From assembly GCA_942492445.1 (NCBI GenBank), contig CALOEW010000076.1, forward strand, positions 1 through 64,000: a DNA stretch of 64,000 bases, written 5' to 3'. The DNA comes from NORP240 sp942492445 (GTDB lineage: Bacteria; Pseudomonadota; Gammaproteobacteria; Pseudomonadales; Pseudohongiellaceae). The position numbers and the translations under genes are program-made. Under the pieces are notes generated by a model, which was given only the letters and a program-made list of their open reading frames with translations, was not told where the DNA came from and searched no databases. Of the stretch, positions 52,558 to 62,386 are shown in pieces. How positions within the stretch are numbered: position 1 is the stretch's first letter; every line of letters begins with the position of its first letter.

Positions 52558-54300
52558 ATGCCCACAATTCGTGAATCCCTAGACCAGCTCATCAGTGAAG
52601 CCCTCCGCGCGGAAACCGGCGTTGCGGAGTGCCAGGCTATCGTCATCCCGGCCTCGCGGGAGGAGTTCGGCGACTACCAGGCCAACGGGGTCATGTCGGT
52701 TGCCAGGCACCTGAAGAGGAACCCCAGAGAACTCGCTACTGCAGTCTGCGAACGCCTGGAGACCGGGACCCTGGTGGAACGCTACGAGGTGGCGGGGCCG
52801 GGGTTCATCAATATCCATCTTTCCGACACCTGGCTGGTCACGCAGGTCAACAACCTGCGAAGGCAAAGCGCAGACTTGATCACGCCGGTAGCGGATCCCC
52901 AGACTATCGTGGTGGATTACTCTTCCCCCAATCTCGCCAAGGAAATGCATGTTGGACACTTGCGGGGTACGATAATCGGCGACAGCCTGGTGCGCGTACT
53001 GGAAAGACTCGGTCACAAGGTGATCCGGCAGAATCATGTTGGTGACTGGGGCACCCAGTTCGGCATGTTGATAGCCTATTTGCAGCAGGTGAGCGACGAC
53101 CTCGATTCCCTTTCTGCCGAACTGGCGGATCTGGAAATCTTCTACCGGGCCGCCAAGGAAAAATTCGATGCGGACCCGGAATTCGCCAGTCAGGCCCGCC
53201 AATGCGTGGTCAGGTTGCAGGGAGGCGACGAGCGGATACTTGCCCTGTGGCACCAGTTCATTGAGGAGTCTCTGCGCCACTGTGAGGCCGTCTATGACAA
53301 GCTCAAGATCCGCATCAGGCGCTCTGACCTGAGAGCGGAAAGCTTCTACAACGACAGGCTGCAGGGGATTATCGAAGACCTGGATAAGAAGAGATTGCTG
53401 ACTGTATCCGAAGGGGCACGGTGTGTATTCCTTCCGGAATTTCAGGGTAAGAACGACGAACCCCACCCGTTAATTGTACAAAAATCTGACGGAGGCTTCC
53501 TCTACGCGACCACGGATCTGGCCGCCGTCCGGTTTCGTGCCCTGGAACTGTCTGCCAACCGCATACTCTACGTTGTTGATGCGCGGCAGAGCCTGCACTT
53601 TCAGCAGGTGTTCGCTGTCTCCAGGGCTGCCGGTTTCGTGCCGGAGTACTGCCAGCTCGAGCACGTGGCCTATGGAACCATGATGGGCAAGGACGGTAAG
53701 CCCTTCAAGACCCGCACCGGTGGACTGATCAAGCTGATCGACCTGCTCGATGAGGCGGTCAGGCGTGCTTTCGATCTGGTGACGGCAAGAAGCCCGGATA
53801 TGAATGAGGAAATCCGCCGGGAGATTGCCGAGAAAGTGGGCATTGGTGCGGTGAAGTATGCCGATTTGTCAAAAAACCGCACCAGCGATTACGTATTCGA
53901 CTGGGACAGCATGCTGGCGCTTGACGGCAATACCGCCCCCTACCTGCTGTATGCCTACACCCGCATCCGGAGCATTCTGCGAAAGCAGGAGACGCTCACC
54001 TCCCCTGAGCCGGGCACCTCCGAAATAACCGTATCCGCGCCGGAGGAGCGGGCGTTGATTGTGAAGCTGTTGCGCCTGCCGGAAATCCTGCAGACGGTGG
54101 CCGCTGACAGTACCCCCAGCCATCTGTGCACTTACCTGTTTGAACTGGCTGGTCTGTTCATGCGCTTCTACGAGAGCTGCCCGATTCTGAAAGCTGAGTC
54201 CGGGATCAGGGAAAGCCGGCTGGCCCTCGCCCTTTTCTCAGCCGCAGCCCTCAAGGACGGCCTGGGCCTGCTTGGTATCGAAACACTGGAACAGATGTAA
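52558..54300 (+). CDS. argS: Arginyl-tRNA synthetase
   Basis: 580 aa from the ATG at 52558 (MPTIRESLDQLISEAL); the 29 preceding codons lack homology. N-terminal Add-1 domain; class I HIGH motif as SSPNLAKEMHVGHLRGTIIG; QNHVGDWGTQFGMLI; the KMSKS equivalent is GTMMGKDGKPFKTRTGG, as usual for bacterial ArgRS; DALBP domain at the C-terminus (LFMRFYESCPIL). Converges on htpG with 2 bp between stops. Confidence 0.97.
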   Translation: MPTIRESLDQLISEALRAETGVAECQAIVIPASREEFGDYQANGVMSVARHLKRNPRELATAVCERLETGTLVERYEVAGPGFINIHLSDTWLVTQVNNLRRQSADLITPVADPQTIVVDYSSPNLAKEMHVGHLRGTIIGDSLVRVLERLGHKVIRQNHVGDWGTQFGMLIAYLQQVSDDLDSLSAELADLEIFYRAAKEKFDADPEFASQARQCVVRLQGGDERILALWHQFIEESLRHCEAVYDKLKIRIRRSDLRAESFYNDRLQGIIEDLDKKRLLTVSEGARCVFLPEFQGKNDEPHPLIVQKSDGGFLYATTDLAAVRFRALELSANRILYVVDARQSLHFQQVFAVSRAAGFVPEYCQLEHVAYGTMMGKDGKPFKTRTGGLIKLIDLLDEAVRRAFDLVTARSPDMNEEIRREIAEKVGIGAVKYADLSKNRTSDYVFDWDSMLALDGNTAPYLLYAYTRIRSILRKQETLTSPEPGTSEITVSAPEERALIVKLLRLPEILQTVAADSTPSHLCTYLFELAGLFMRFYESCPILKAESGIRESRLALALFSAAALKDGLGLLGIETLEQM

Positions 54301-54302
54301 CA

Positions 54303-56234
54303 TTAATCACAAAGCTCCAGCAGCAGCTTGTTCAGGCGACGGCTATACTGACCAGGGTCATCAAGCTGGCGCCCCTGGGCCAGCGCAGCCTGGTCAAACA
54401 GCACTCCAATGAGGTCGGCAAACCGCTCTTCATCGTGCTCCTTATCCAGCTTTTCCACCAGCGGATGCTCCGGATTCAACTCGAATACCGGTTTGCTTTC
54501 GGGCACCTTTTGACCGGAAGCCTCCATGATCTTCCGCATCTGCTCCCCCAGCTCATGTTCACCCATGGCCAGGCAGGCAGGGGAATCTGTCAACCGATGT
54601 GTCAACCTGACATCCTGTATCCGGCTGCCGAGTGACTGCCTGGCGCGGTCGATCAATCCCTTGAATTCCTGTTCCACTTCCTCCTGCCGGGCCTGCTTCT
54701 CTCCGTCCTCGAGCTTGCCCAGGTCCAGCTCACCGCGGGTGATGTCCTGAAACTGCTTACCGTCGAATTCCTGCAAATACCCCATCAGCCATTCATCGAT
54801 TCGATCATACATCAATATCACTTCGATGCCCTTCTTACGAAAAATTTCCAGGTGGGGACTGTTTCGGGCGCCATTCAGAGTATCGGCAACCAGGTAAAAG
54901 ATTTTGTCCTGCCCTTCTTTCATGCGGGCTACATAGTCCTTGAGCCCCTGATCCTGTTCATTGGTTTTGGATTCAGTGGTAGTGAACTGCAGCAAACCGC
55001 CTATTTTTTCACGATTGACGTAATCTTCGGCTGGCCCTTCCTTGAGTACCTGACCGAATTCCTTCCAAAACGCGTTGTATTTGTCCCTATCGCTGGCTCG
55101 AAGTTTTTCCAGCATATCCAGTGCTCGCTTGGTCAGGGCGCTGCGCATTGATTCCACTACCGGATCTTTCTGCAGTATTTCCCGGGAAACATTCAGGGAA
55201 ATATCGTTGGAATCCGCAACTCCCTTAATAAAGCGCAAGTACAATGGCAGGAACTGTTCGGCATCATCCATGATAAACACCCGCTGCACATACAACTTCA
55301 GACCTCTGGCGGCGTCTCTATTCCACAAGTCAAATGGGGCCCGGGACGGCACGTAAAGCAGGCTGGTGTATTCCAGCTTACCCTCCACTTTATTGTGACT
55401 CCAGGTCAGCGGGTTGTCGTAATCGTGACTGACGTGCTTGTAGAACTCTTTATACTCATCGTCATTCAACTCATTACGGGGACGGGTCCACAAAGCTCTG
55501 GCAAGATTAACCGGTTCGTACCCGATCTCTACCGTCCCGGCACTCTCTTCCGCGTTTTCCTCGTCCGCTCCACCGTCGGCAGCCAGCTCCTTTTTCATCA
55601 GAACCGGCACGGCGATATGATCGGCGTACTTCTTGACGATACTTCTCAAGCGGTACGATTCAGCAAATTCCCTGGCGTCTTCTTTCAAATGCAGAATTAC
55701 CGTCGTTCCCCGTGAAGCCCGTGTGGCCTCCTCAATGCTGTAGTCGGACTCACCGGCGGATTGCCAGTGAACTGCTTCCTTTTCAGACATTCCGGCCTTG
55801 CGGGTGATTACCTCCACTTCGTTGGCCACTATAAACGCGGAATAGAAACCCACACCGAATTGACCGATCAGCCTGGAATCTTTTTTCTGATCGCCAGTCA
55901 ACGATTCGAGAAACTGAGCGGTACCGGACCTGGCAATTGTCCCCAGGTTACTGATTACCTCGTCCCAGCTCATGCCGATCCCGTTGTCTGACACGCTCAC
56001 CGTGCCGGACTCGGTATCGTAATCGATAGTGACAGCAAGTTCGGAATCCTGTTCCAGCAGCTCGGGATTGGAGAGCGCTTCAAACCGGAGTTTGTCAGCG
56101 GCATCGGAAGCGTTTGAGATCAGCTCCCGCAGAAATATCTCCCGATTGCTGTACAGGGAATGAATCATCAAGTGCAGCAGTTGTTTCGCTTCGGTTTCAA
56201 AACCCCTGGTTTCTGCCTTGCTTGGCGCAGTCAT
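54303..56234 (-). CDS. htpG: Chaperone protein HtpG (Hsp90)
   Basis: 643 aa, full length. ATP-binding domain: LLHLMIHSLYSNREIFLREL then ISNASDAADKLR, DNGIGMSWDEVISNLGTIAR, GQFGVGFYSAFIVANEVEVI. Middle domain with YVQRVFIMDDAEQFLPLYLR then FIKGVADSNDISLNVSREIL. C-terminal dimerisation domain ends LLLELCD. Upstream region 56235-56420 should hold its (often heat-shock) promoter, and a half-site of the repeat family lies at 56315-56330. Confidence 0.98.
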   Translation of the reverse strand: MTAPSKAETRGFETEAKQLLHLMIHSLYSNREIFLRELISNASDAADKLRFEALSNPELLEQDSELAVTIDYDTESGTVSVSDNGIGMSWDEVISNLGTIARSGTAQFLESLTGDQKKDSRLIGQFGVGFYSAFIVANEVEVITRKAGMSEKEAVHWQSAGESDYSIEEATRASRGTTVILHLKEDAREFAESYRLRSIVKKYADHIAVPVLMKKELAADGGADEENAEESAGTVEIGYEPVNLARALWTRPRNELNDDEYKEFYKHVSHDYDNPLTWSHNKVEGKLEYTSLLYVPSRAPFDLWNRDAARGLKLYVQRVFIMDDAEQFLPLYLRFIKGVADSNDISLNVSREILQKDPVVESMRSALTKRALDMLEKLRASDRDKYNAFWKEFGQVLKEGPAEDYVNREKIGGLLQFTTTESKTNEQDQGLKDYVARMKEGQDKIFYLVADTLNGARNSPHLEIFRKKGIEVILMYDRIDEWLMGYLQEFDGKQFQDITRGELDLGKLEDGEKQARQEEVEQEFKGLIDRARQSLGSRIQDVRLTHRLTDSPACLAMGEHELGEQMRKIMEASGQKVPESKPVFELNPEHPLVEKLDKEHDEERFADLIGVLFDQAALAQGRQLDDPGQYSRRLNKLLLELCD

Positions 56235-56446
56235 TGAATAGCCTCTTTCTGTTTACCATTTGTGTTTGTTCATAATCAACCGCCGACGTGGCACATGCAC
56301 GGTCGCGGTTACACCTGAGGAACCTCTCATGCAGCCCCGAGTCACACAGGAGCACTTAACCTGAGGTTGCCTGAGTAATCCAAGCAGAGACCGCCCTGTT
56401 CTGCGATTCCTGTTCGGAAGGTGACCGGGCTTCGGATAGGTGAAAC

Positions 56447-56478
56447 AAAAAAGCCCAGTTCAGTGAACTGGGCTTTTT
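56447..56478 (-). terminator. Rho-independent terminator of the TonB operon
   Basis: Perfect palindrome AAGCCCAGTTCA G TGAACTGGGCTT with A/T flanks; on the minus strand it ends in TTTTTTGTTT. It lies 43 bp past the TPR gene stop. Confidence 0.9.
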
Positions 56479-56520
56479 ATGGGGGCTTTTTCGCTCTATT
56501 CAAGCATGGAGCGAAAAATT

Positions 56521-57870
56521 TCAGTCATCGTAGGCCACGTAGAAATCGATGGCGTTGTTCTTGCGCTGCTGAATCGCGTTGTAGCGATTACGCTGTGCAT
56601 TGATGAAGTTCAGGTAATTACGGGCAGCCCGCTGGTCACCTTCATCGCCCAGATCCGCCGCCCGCCTGGCAGCGGCTTCCGCGTTTCCATACTCGTCCAG
56701 TTCCACCAGCGCCCGGGCCAGAAACAGATTGGTGTCTGAGGCATTGCTCAGAGAGCCCTTGTCGATGGCATTGCGGAATGCCTCCGCGGAGGCATCGTAA
56801 TCATGGAGCATGTAATACACATACCCGAGAGTATCGTAGCCATCACCGGTGGAAGAGATCTCCGCCAGGGTGGTTGCAGGCTCCACGGCTTCGTCAAACT
56901 CGTAGGCAAGCTGATACATCTGGACCAGAATTTTCAGGTTATCCTCATCCACGGGCACGATGCCTGCGTCCATACCAGCCTTGATGACCTGGGCTCCGGA
57001 ATAGGGGGTTTCCTGGCCAGCCAGGGACTGCCCGAGATTCATGAATTCAGCCTCGGCATCCATGCTGTCCAGCAGGTAACGCAGCCGTAGCGAGCCGATG
57101 CGATTGCTGTCCTGCTCCAGGAATGAATAGATCGCGGAGAGGTTCCGCCAGTCAGCCGGTTCGTTGAACCTGACTATCATGTTTTTGGTAACCTCCAGGG
57201 CACTTGCATAGTCTTCCTGCTCGATGTAAAGCACATTGAGAAGACCCCACTTGTTGCGCTGGATGTTGTCACCGGCTTCGGCCAGCATTTCCATGTGGCT
57301 GAGCATGAACGGCACGGCTTCGGCGTATTGCTCAATGGAGTAATGGCTGTTGGCCAGCCCCAGGAATACCGAGACGTCTTCTTCGAGAGACAATTCCCGC
57401 CATTGGTTGTAGTAATTGATTGCTTGCTGGAAGTTCTCCTCAGCCATGTTCAGCTGCCCGAGAGCCCTCAGCGCCCGCAGTCGCACGTCTTCACGCAGAT
57501 CGCCGATTCCCAGTATCTGTTGAAAGATACGGATAGCTTCCGGAATGTTGTCCGTGGTCAGGTAATAGTTGGTGTAAAAATTAAGTACCGTGGACTTTTC
57601 AAAATCATTCATTCGCTCGTAGCGACGCTCGTACAGCTCGTCCAGCTCCTGTTTGGCACGGGCGTAATCCGGTTCATCGTCTGGATCTTCGGGACTCATT
57701 AATTCCTGAATTGAACTGATTGCCCGGAATACCTGTTCGCTCAGGACATCGGAGGTCCGGGTGGGTGGAGGGGCACGCTGCTCCTCTCCTGCCTGGGCCA
57801 CCTGAAGCAGGGTCAGGTTGACAGCGAACAGAGCGACGACCAATAAACTGCTGAGTCTCATATTTTTCAT
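56521..57870 (-). CDS. TPR protein of the TonB2-type system
   Basis: 449 aa. Signal peptide SSLLVVALFAVNLTLLQVAQ. Multiple helical TPR-like repeats throughout (RALRALGQLNMAEENFQQAI, AVPFMLSHMEMLAEAGDNIQ, AAARRAADLGDEGDQRAARN). Its start overlaps the tonB stop (TAATG), so it is coupled to it. In Shewanella- and Vibrio-like clusters a TPR gene in this position is part of the TonB2 operon and aids energised uptake; partner unknown. Confidence 0.85.
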   Translation of the reverse strand: MKNMRLSSLLVVALFAVNLTLLQVAQAGEEQRAPPPTRTSDVLSEQVFRAISSIQELMSPEDPDDEPDYARAKQELDELYERRYERMNDFEKSTVLNFYTNYYLTTDNIPEAIRIFQQILGIGDLREDVRLRALRALGQLNMAEENFQQAINYYNQWRELSLEEDVSVFLGLANSHYSIEQYAEAVPFMLSHMEMLAEAGDNIQRNKWGLLNVLYIEQEDYASALEVTKNMIVRFNEPADWRNLSAIYSFLEQDSNRIGSLRLRYLLDSMDAEAEFMNLGQSLAGQETPYSGAQVIKAGMDAGIVPVDEDNLKILVQMYQLAYEFDEAVEPATTLAEISSTGDGYDTLGYVYYMLHDYDASAEAFRNAIDKGSLSNASDTNLFLARALVELDEYGNAEAAARRAADLGDEGDQRAARNYLNFINAQRNRYNAIQQRKNNAIDFYVAYDD

Positions 57871-58493
57871 TAGTTATCACCCTCCAGAACGTATCTGAAA
57901 ACATACTGTACGTTTGGCACAGGCACTCCAACACCGTCCTGAACACGAGGTTGGAACTTGAAACGCGCCGCAGCGCGTTCGGAGGAGCGGTCGAAGATAT
58001 TGGGGGGTTCGGAGTCCACGACCCGGATAGTATCCTCCACCACGTTGCCGTCACCGTCAACAGTAAAAGCCACCTGGCACCAGCCCTCAATGCCCCGCTG
58101 GGCAGCCCGGGTCGGGTACTGAGGCGTCACGTTAACCAGCGGCAGCATTTCCCCGTCGGTGATTGAAATGGAGGCGTTACCCAGGTTCAGGTCGGCGTCA
58201 ATGTCCACCTCGGTGCGTGCGATAGCCAGAGACGGACCACTGTCAAGGTCCACCTGCCGGTTCTCCGGCTCGGGCGGTGGTTCGTTCATGTCCTCGATAG
58301 GCTCGGGCTCATCGATCTGTTCGATCACTTCGAGCTCAATATCGGGCATTGTGGCGTCAACCACCCTGACTACGCTCACGTTCTGCTCGAGCCGGTCACC
58401 CGTGGCAATCAGTGCCTGCATAAAATAGAAAAGGCCGAACGTTATTCCGCTGGCGAGGACCAAAGACAAGCCCCATCTTACAAATATCATCAT
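57870..58493 (-). CDS. tonB: TonB family energy transducer
   Basis: 207 aa. N-terminal anchor (WGLSLVLASGITFGLFYFMQ), an acidic/proline linker (EQIDEPEPIEDMNEPPPEPE) and a C-terminal TonB fold: VNVTPQYPTRAAQRGIEGWC, QVAFTVDGDGNVVEDTIRVV, AAARFKFQPRVQDGVGVP. The short linker is typical of TonB2 types. Carries the proton-motive energy from ExbB/ExbD to outer-membrane receptors. Confidence 0.93.
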   Translation of the reverse strand: MMIFVRWGLSLVLASGITFGLFYFMQALIATGDRLEQNVSVVRVVDATMPDIELEVIEQIDEPEPIEDMNEPPPEPENRQVDLDSGPSLAIARTEVDIDADLNLGNASISITDGEMLPLVNVTPQYPTRAAQRGIEGWCQVAFTVDGDGNVVEDTIRVVDSEPPNIFDRSSERAAARFKFQPRVQDGVGVPVPNVQYVFRYVLEGDN

Positions 58494-58511
58494 TTTTCAG
58501 GCCTCCGTTGA

Positions 58512-58919
58512 CTAGGCTTCAGTAGAGATAGAAACGTCAGCTATTTCAGCTTCCCGGGCCGCCGCCATGATCATCATGACATACTCGTTGCTGGCATTCT
58601 GGTCTGCCTGTATGACTACTGAGGAATTGGGAGCTTCCGCCAGCCGCAACTCGAAACGGGAACGGATAAACCGCGGATCAATCTGCTCCCCGTCAATCCA
58701 GATATCGCCCTGCGGGCTGATGGCAATGAGGATAAGATCCTTGTTTTTGGGCTCCGCCGTGGAAGCAACCGGTTTGGCGACGTCGATTCCCGCCTCGGTG
58801 ATAAAAACCGAGGTCACAATAAAGAAAATCAGCAGAATAAAGACGACATCCAGCATCGGCGTGAGATCAATCTCGCCGGCTGGCTCTTCGTTCTTTTTCT
58901 TCATTAATCCCGATCTCAT
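58512..58919 (-). CDS. exbD: ExbD/TolR family biopolymer transport protein
   Basis: 135 aa. EIDLTPMLDVVFILLIFFIV then TSVFITEAGID is the ExbD transmembrane helix with the functional Asp. C-terminal periplasmic domain IQADQNASNEYVMMIMAAAR. Between exbB and tonB. Confidence 0.96.
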   Translation of the reverse strand: MRSGLMKKKNEEPAGEIDLTPMLDVVFILLIFFIVTSVFITEAGIDVAKPVASTAEPKNKDLILIAISPQGDIWIDGEQIDPRFIRSRFELRLAEAPNSSVVIQADQNASNEYVMMIMAAAREAEIADVSISTEA

Positions 58920-58971
58920 AATGCTTACCCCTTAATTCAGAAGACCCTTGTGATCCCGGTCCTATTTCAGA

Positions 58972-59502
58972 TCAATTGCTCAACGGCAAGTGATCTTCAA
59001 GCAGTTCCAGATCGCGGTCAATACTGGCTTTGAGCCAATTGGATGCGAAAATTCCGGACAAGGCCCCCACCATGCCGGCCATGGTCGGGATGGTGGCCTT
59101 GGATACGCCGCCGGCCATGGATTTCGCGTCTCCACCACCGGTTACCGCCATGACGAAGAAAACCTCGATCATGCCGGTTACGGTGCCGATAAGGCCCAGA
59201 AGCGGACAGACCACGACCAGGGATTCGATCATCGGCATGGTCGTGCGCAAATCCAGGGACACCTTGGAAATCATCATCTGACGAATGGCATGAGCGCTCC
59301 ATGATTTGGTGTCGGAACGCGCATTCCATGCGGCCAGGGTATTCTTGACGTTTTTCTTGTGCGTTGTGTGGAGATACCAGACCCGCTCGAATACGAGCGA
59401 CCACTTGATCAGCAGCAGGCCGGCGATGACCCAGAGTACCGGGCCACCGCGATCCATGAAGTTGCTGATGGCATCCACCATGTCCAGAAACGTGAAGTAC
59501 AT
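58972..59502 (-). CDS. exbB: ExbB-type MotA/TolQ/ExbB proton channel protein
   Basis: 176 aa. Three membrane helices: GGPVLWVIAGLLLIKWSLVF, VVVCPLLGLIGTVTGMIEVF, ATIPTMAGMVGALSGIFASN. The G-x-x-G-T-V-x-G-M-I signature is that of the channel family. Together with ExbD it forms the proton-driven motor; smaller than ExbB of the TonB1 system (~240 aa), as in TonB2. Confidence 0.95.
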   Translation of the reverse strand: MYFTFLDMVDAISNFMDRGGPVLWVIAGLLLIKWSLVFERVWYLHTTHKKNVKNTLAAWNARSDTKSWSAHAIRQMMISKVSLDLRTTMPMIESLVVVCPLLGLIGTVTGMIEVFFVMAVTGGGDAKSMAGGVSKATIPTMAGMVGALSGIFASNWLKASIDRDLELLEDHLPLSN

Positions 59503-59525
59503 AGTCAGTCAACCTCCAGCGGCAT

Positions 59526-60926
59526 CTATTGAGATGCCGCTCTTTTTTCCGCTTTCTCGGCGATCATACCGGTCGCCTGCTCTTCAAGAATATGAATGAT
59601 GTTGTCACTCTTGCTCTTGACCCAGGTGTGCATGAGCACAGTGGGGATTGCTACGGTAATACCGAGTACCGTTGTCATCAGCGCAACCGAGATACCGCCC
59701 GCCATGATGGTCGGATCACCGGCACCGTATACCGTAATCTGCTGGAATACCTGAATCATACCGGTAACCGTACCAAGCAGACCCATCAACGGCGCGATAG
59801 TTGCGATTATCTTGATGAAAGTCAGGAACCGCTCCAGTGACGGCGTTTCCTGCAGAATCGCCTCACCCAGCTTCAGCTCCAGGGTCTCGGTGTCGACATT
59901 AGGGTTGGATTCAGCGACTGCCAGCACGCGCCCAAGGGGATTGTTCTTCATCGGCTTATCGCTCTTCAGCTGGCGCTTGACCTTCGAATTGGTGAGGGTC
60001 AGCATCAGTGACCGGATCAATGCCACCAGAACGCCGATGATACCGATTCCGATAATGGTGAAACCGATGGGACCGGAGTTGTCGCGAACCTGCTCGTCCA
60101 CGGTAGGAAAGTTAACCAGGTTGGCAAATACCTGACCACCAATGCCGCCGGTAGGATCGAGACCTACCTTGACGTAACCACTGCTGGCGTTTTCAAGCTC
60201 CTCAGCCTGGTTCTGATAATATCCGCGGCTGAGCATCCCACCAGAAGGTTGACGTGGCAACACCTGCAGAGTCCCGAGATCGCTGTTGTACTGCAGGTAT
60301 TCGCCCTCGGAGACCGCATTGAAAGCGCCGATACGGGTAATCTGGCGAGTGACGGTTTCACCGGAGGAAAGCGCCACCGGGCCGCTGTACTTGACCACTT
60401 TACCGGACTCGGTCATTTCCTGCTGCATGAAGAACCAGAAGCGCTCGATTTCGTCGATGGCGAGTTGCTCGGTGGTGCTGCCGGCACGATCGATGAAACC
60501 TTCCAGGTAATCGGTCCGTCCAGGGTACTGGGCACTGACGATTGAGCCGGTAAAGGTGCTCATGAAGTCACCGGCCACGCCCTGCAGGGTGCCGAACAGT
60601 TCGTTCAGGTCACCGCGGCGGTCACGAAGAATTTCACGCTTGGCGGAGATCTCGATTTCATTGGCTTCGAACTGGTCACTGAGTTCGGTCTGCAGCTCTT
60701 CCTGCGCGGTTACCCGGTCCCGGGTCTGTTCAAGAATTTCTTCCTGACGGTTGGCTGCGCTCTGGAATTCCTGGACGCGCTGTCGATACGCGTCAGATTC
60801 GACTACCCGATCCTCTTCCACGGCCTGGAGCAGGTCGGAGGTATTGAGAGGTTGTTGGGCGTTCACGACGGAAGCCAGCAGAAACGCAGAAACTGATATA
60901 CCTAGTGTCTTGATTGTTGTTTTCAT
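59526..60926 (-). CDS. TtpC-like MotA/TolQ/ExbB-family protein with coiled coil
   Basis: 466 aa. Signal peptide (TLGISVSAFLLASVVNAQQP), a long periplasmic coiled coil ~40-130 (RVQEFQSAANRQEEILEQTR, SDQFEANEIEISAKREILRD), and a C-terminal MotA/TolQ/ExbB module (IGFTIIGIGIIGVLVALIRS, APLMGLLGTVTGMIQVFQQI, GGISVALMTTVLGITVAIPT). Matches the TtpC component of TonB2 systems in Vibrio, which is essential for that system and adds a second channel-like subunit. Coupled to the preceding DUF3450 gene by a TAATG overlap. Confidence 0.92.
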   Translation of the reverse strand: MKTTIKTLGISVSAFLLASVVNAQQPLNTSDLLQAVEEDRVVESDAYRQRVQEFQSAANRQEEILEQTRDRVTAQEELQTELSDQFEANEIEISAKREILRDRRGDLNELFGTLQGVAGDFMSTFTGSIVSAQYPGRTDYLEGFIDRAGSTTEQLAIDEIERFWFFMQQEMTESGKVVKYSGPVALSSGETVTRQITRIGAFNAVSEGEYLQYNSDLGTLQVLPRQPSGGMLSRGYYQNQAEELENASSGYVKVGLDPTGGIGGQVFANLVNFPTVDEQVRDNSGPIGFTIIGIGIIGVLVALIRSLMLTLTNSKVKRQLKSDKPMKNNPLGRVLAVAESNPNVDTETLELKLGEAILQETPSLERFLTFIKIIATIAPLMGLLGTVTGMIQVFQQITVYGAGDPTIMAGGISVALMTTVLGITVAIPTVLMHTWVKSKSDNIIHILEEQATGMIAEKAEKRAASQ

Positions 60927-61729
60927 TACTGTGCTAACTCCGGTGCTGCAATTGGCAATTCAATTATTCGGGGTGCATCCAGACCGCTGGAAACCCTGAT
61001 GGCAGCTTGTACCGCGGTGCGATAGTCGCCTGCCGGTAATTCCTCCCAGGCACGGGAATCGTTGTTCCAGCGACCGGTTATCTGGCGGTCGGTAGTCTGA
61101 AACAGCAGTGCTACCCTGCCCACCCGCAGAATATTCACCTCTCGTTCCTGGCCGTCAAGGGTGATGATATCCGGGTAGGTTTCGTGGGTACGACCGTACA
61201 GGGTTTCGTTCTGATACAGAACCAGAACCTGGCGGAATTTTTCCGCAATGGAGACGTCCGGGTTATCAATCGCATTGCGGGCGAAATTAATCCGGTTACG
61301 ACGGGTTTCCATCTGGAAAGGCAGGTCCAGTTCAATAAACTGCTCGACGCTGGCCATCATTTTTTCCATCAACAATGGAATCTCTCGGGTCACAACCTCA
61401 ACATTGGCGATACTCTCATCCAGGGTTGCAATATTCCGTTCCTGAATGGAAATCAACTGCCGATATTCAGCGTTCAATACCAGCAAGGCTTCAAGGTTGT
61501 CATTTTCCTGCTTGAATTGCTCAAAGGTTGAACTGGCGGCATTGGCCAGGCGATTGATCTCGCCCTGAATTCCCGCAAGTTCATCATTTTTTTGTACGAG
61601 AACGCCAAGCGCCCGATCGATGATACTGGTATCAGTCATGATCTCAGCAGCCTGCGTACTACTTGCCATGACACACGCCAGAGAAACGAGGGGCGCCAGG
61701 ATCTTACTGGATATTCGACGGTAGTTCAT
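60926..61729 (-). CDS. DUF3450 protein, first gene of the TonB2-type operon
   Basis: 267 aa. Signal peptide LAPLVSLACVMASSTQA. A coiled coil (LVQKNDELAGIQGEINRLAN, LISIQERNIATLDESIANVE) and the DUF3450 region ELDLPFQMETRRNRINFARN then LVLYQNETLYGRTHETYP, WNNDSRAWEELPAGDYR. DUF3450 is a constant partner of TtpC/ExbB2/ExbD2/TonB2/TPR clusters; its molecular role is unknown. Confidence 0.9.
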   Translation of the reverse strand: MNYRRISSKILAPLVSLACVMASSTQAAEIMTDTSIIDRALGVLVQKNDELAGIQGEINRLANAASSTFEQFKQENDNLEALLVLNAEYRQLISIQERNIATLDESIANVEVVTREIPLLMEKMMASVEQFIELDLPFQMETRRNRINFARNAIDNPDVSIAEKFRQVLVLYQNETLYGRTHETYPDIITLDGQEREVNILRVGRVALLFQTTDRQITGRWNNDSRAWEELPAGDYRTAVQAAIRVSSGLDAPRIIELPIAAPELAQ

Positions 61730-62386
61730 TTTCCATCCTATCTGTTTGTTCTTGATTTCAGTTCGTCCCCAACCTCACACAGAGTCACTCCTCCCTGACA
61801 GCGATCACGTAACAGTCCTGTTCCGACGGTTGAGGCAGCCGGTCAGGGCCGTGTTACGATGCTTACCCGGTGGAGATGCGTTGTGAGATTCAGAAACCTA
61901 AAACCTAACCCTACTAATATTATTATTATCCCTATATTGCCTGTCTGCCACGGCATTCCATTTTGTCTTAACCCCTGCTGGGGTTGGCAGATTTCCCTGA
62001 CAAAAATTCAAGCCTGGTTACCTTTCTACTCACCCGCCAAACAAGTGTGTGGGAAAGTAACCATTTGTCCTGAAGTTTGCTTGCATTCCCTTAAATCAGG
62101 TACCTGGTACCAAATTTTCGACAAGACTAACACAACCCTGCTGAACTTTAGAACCTCTATGTTAAGGAAGTTCTAAGAAAAATTACCACCACCAGGGGAA
62201 CAGATCAGAAGACTTTCAAGAACCGCAATTGAGATCGCCACCGGGTTGTAACTGTCAGTGCACACTGCCCAATTTTTGTGCTCAAGGGTGCCCCCGGAAC
62301 AGGCAGGAGAGGGTTGAATTCCAAGGGAAACTGGGATGGTGGAAACAACTTTCCAAAGCCGGCATTTGCCTCCACCACAGCCTGAT
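61730..62386. other. Intergenic, TonB2 operon promoter region and sucD downstream
   Basis: About 660 bp. The right part lies downstream of sucD and the left part upstream of the DUF3450 gene. AT-rich ~61905-61945. No gene, terminator or known element recognised. Confidence 0.45.
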
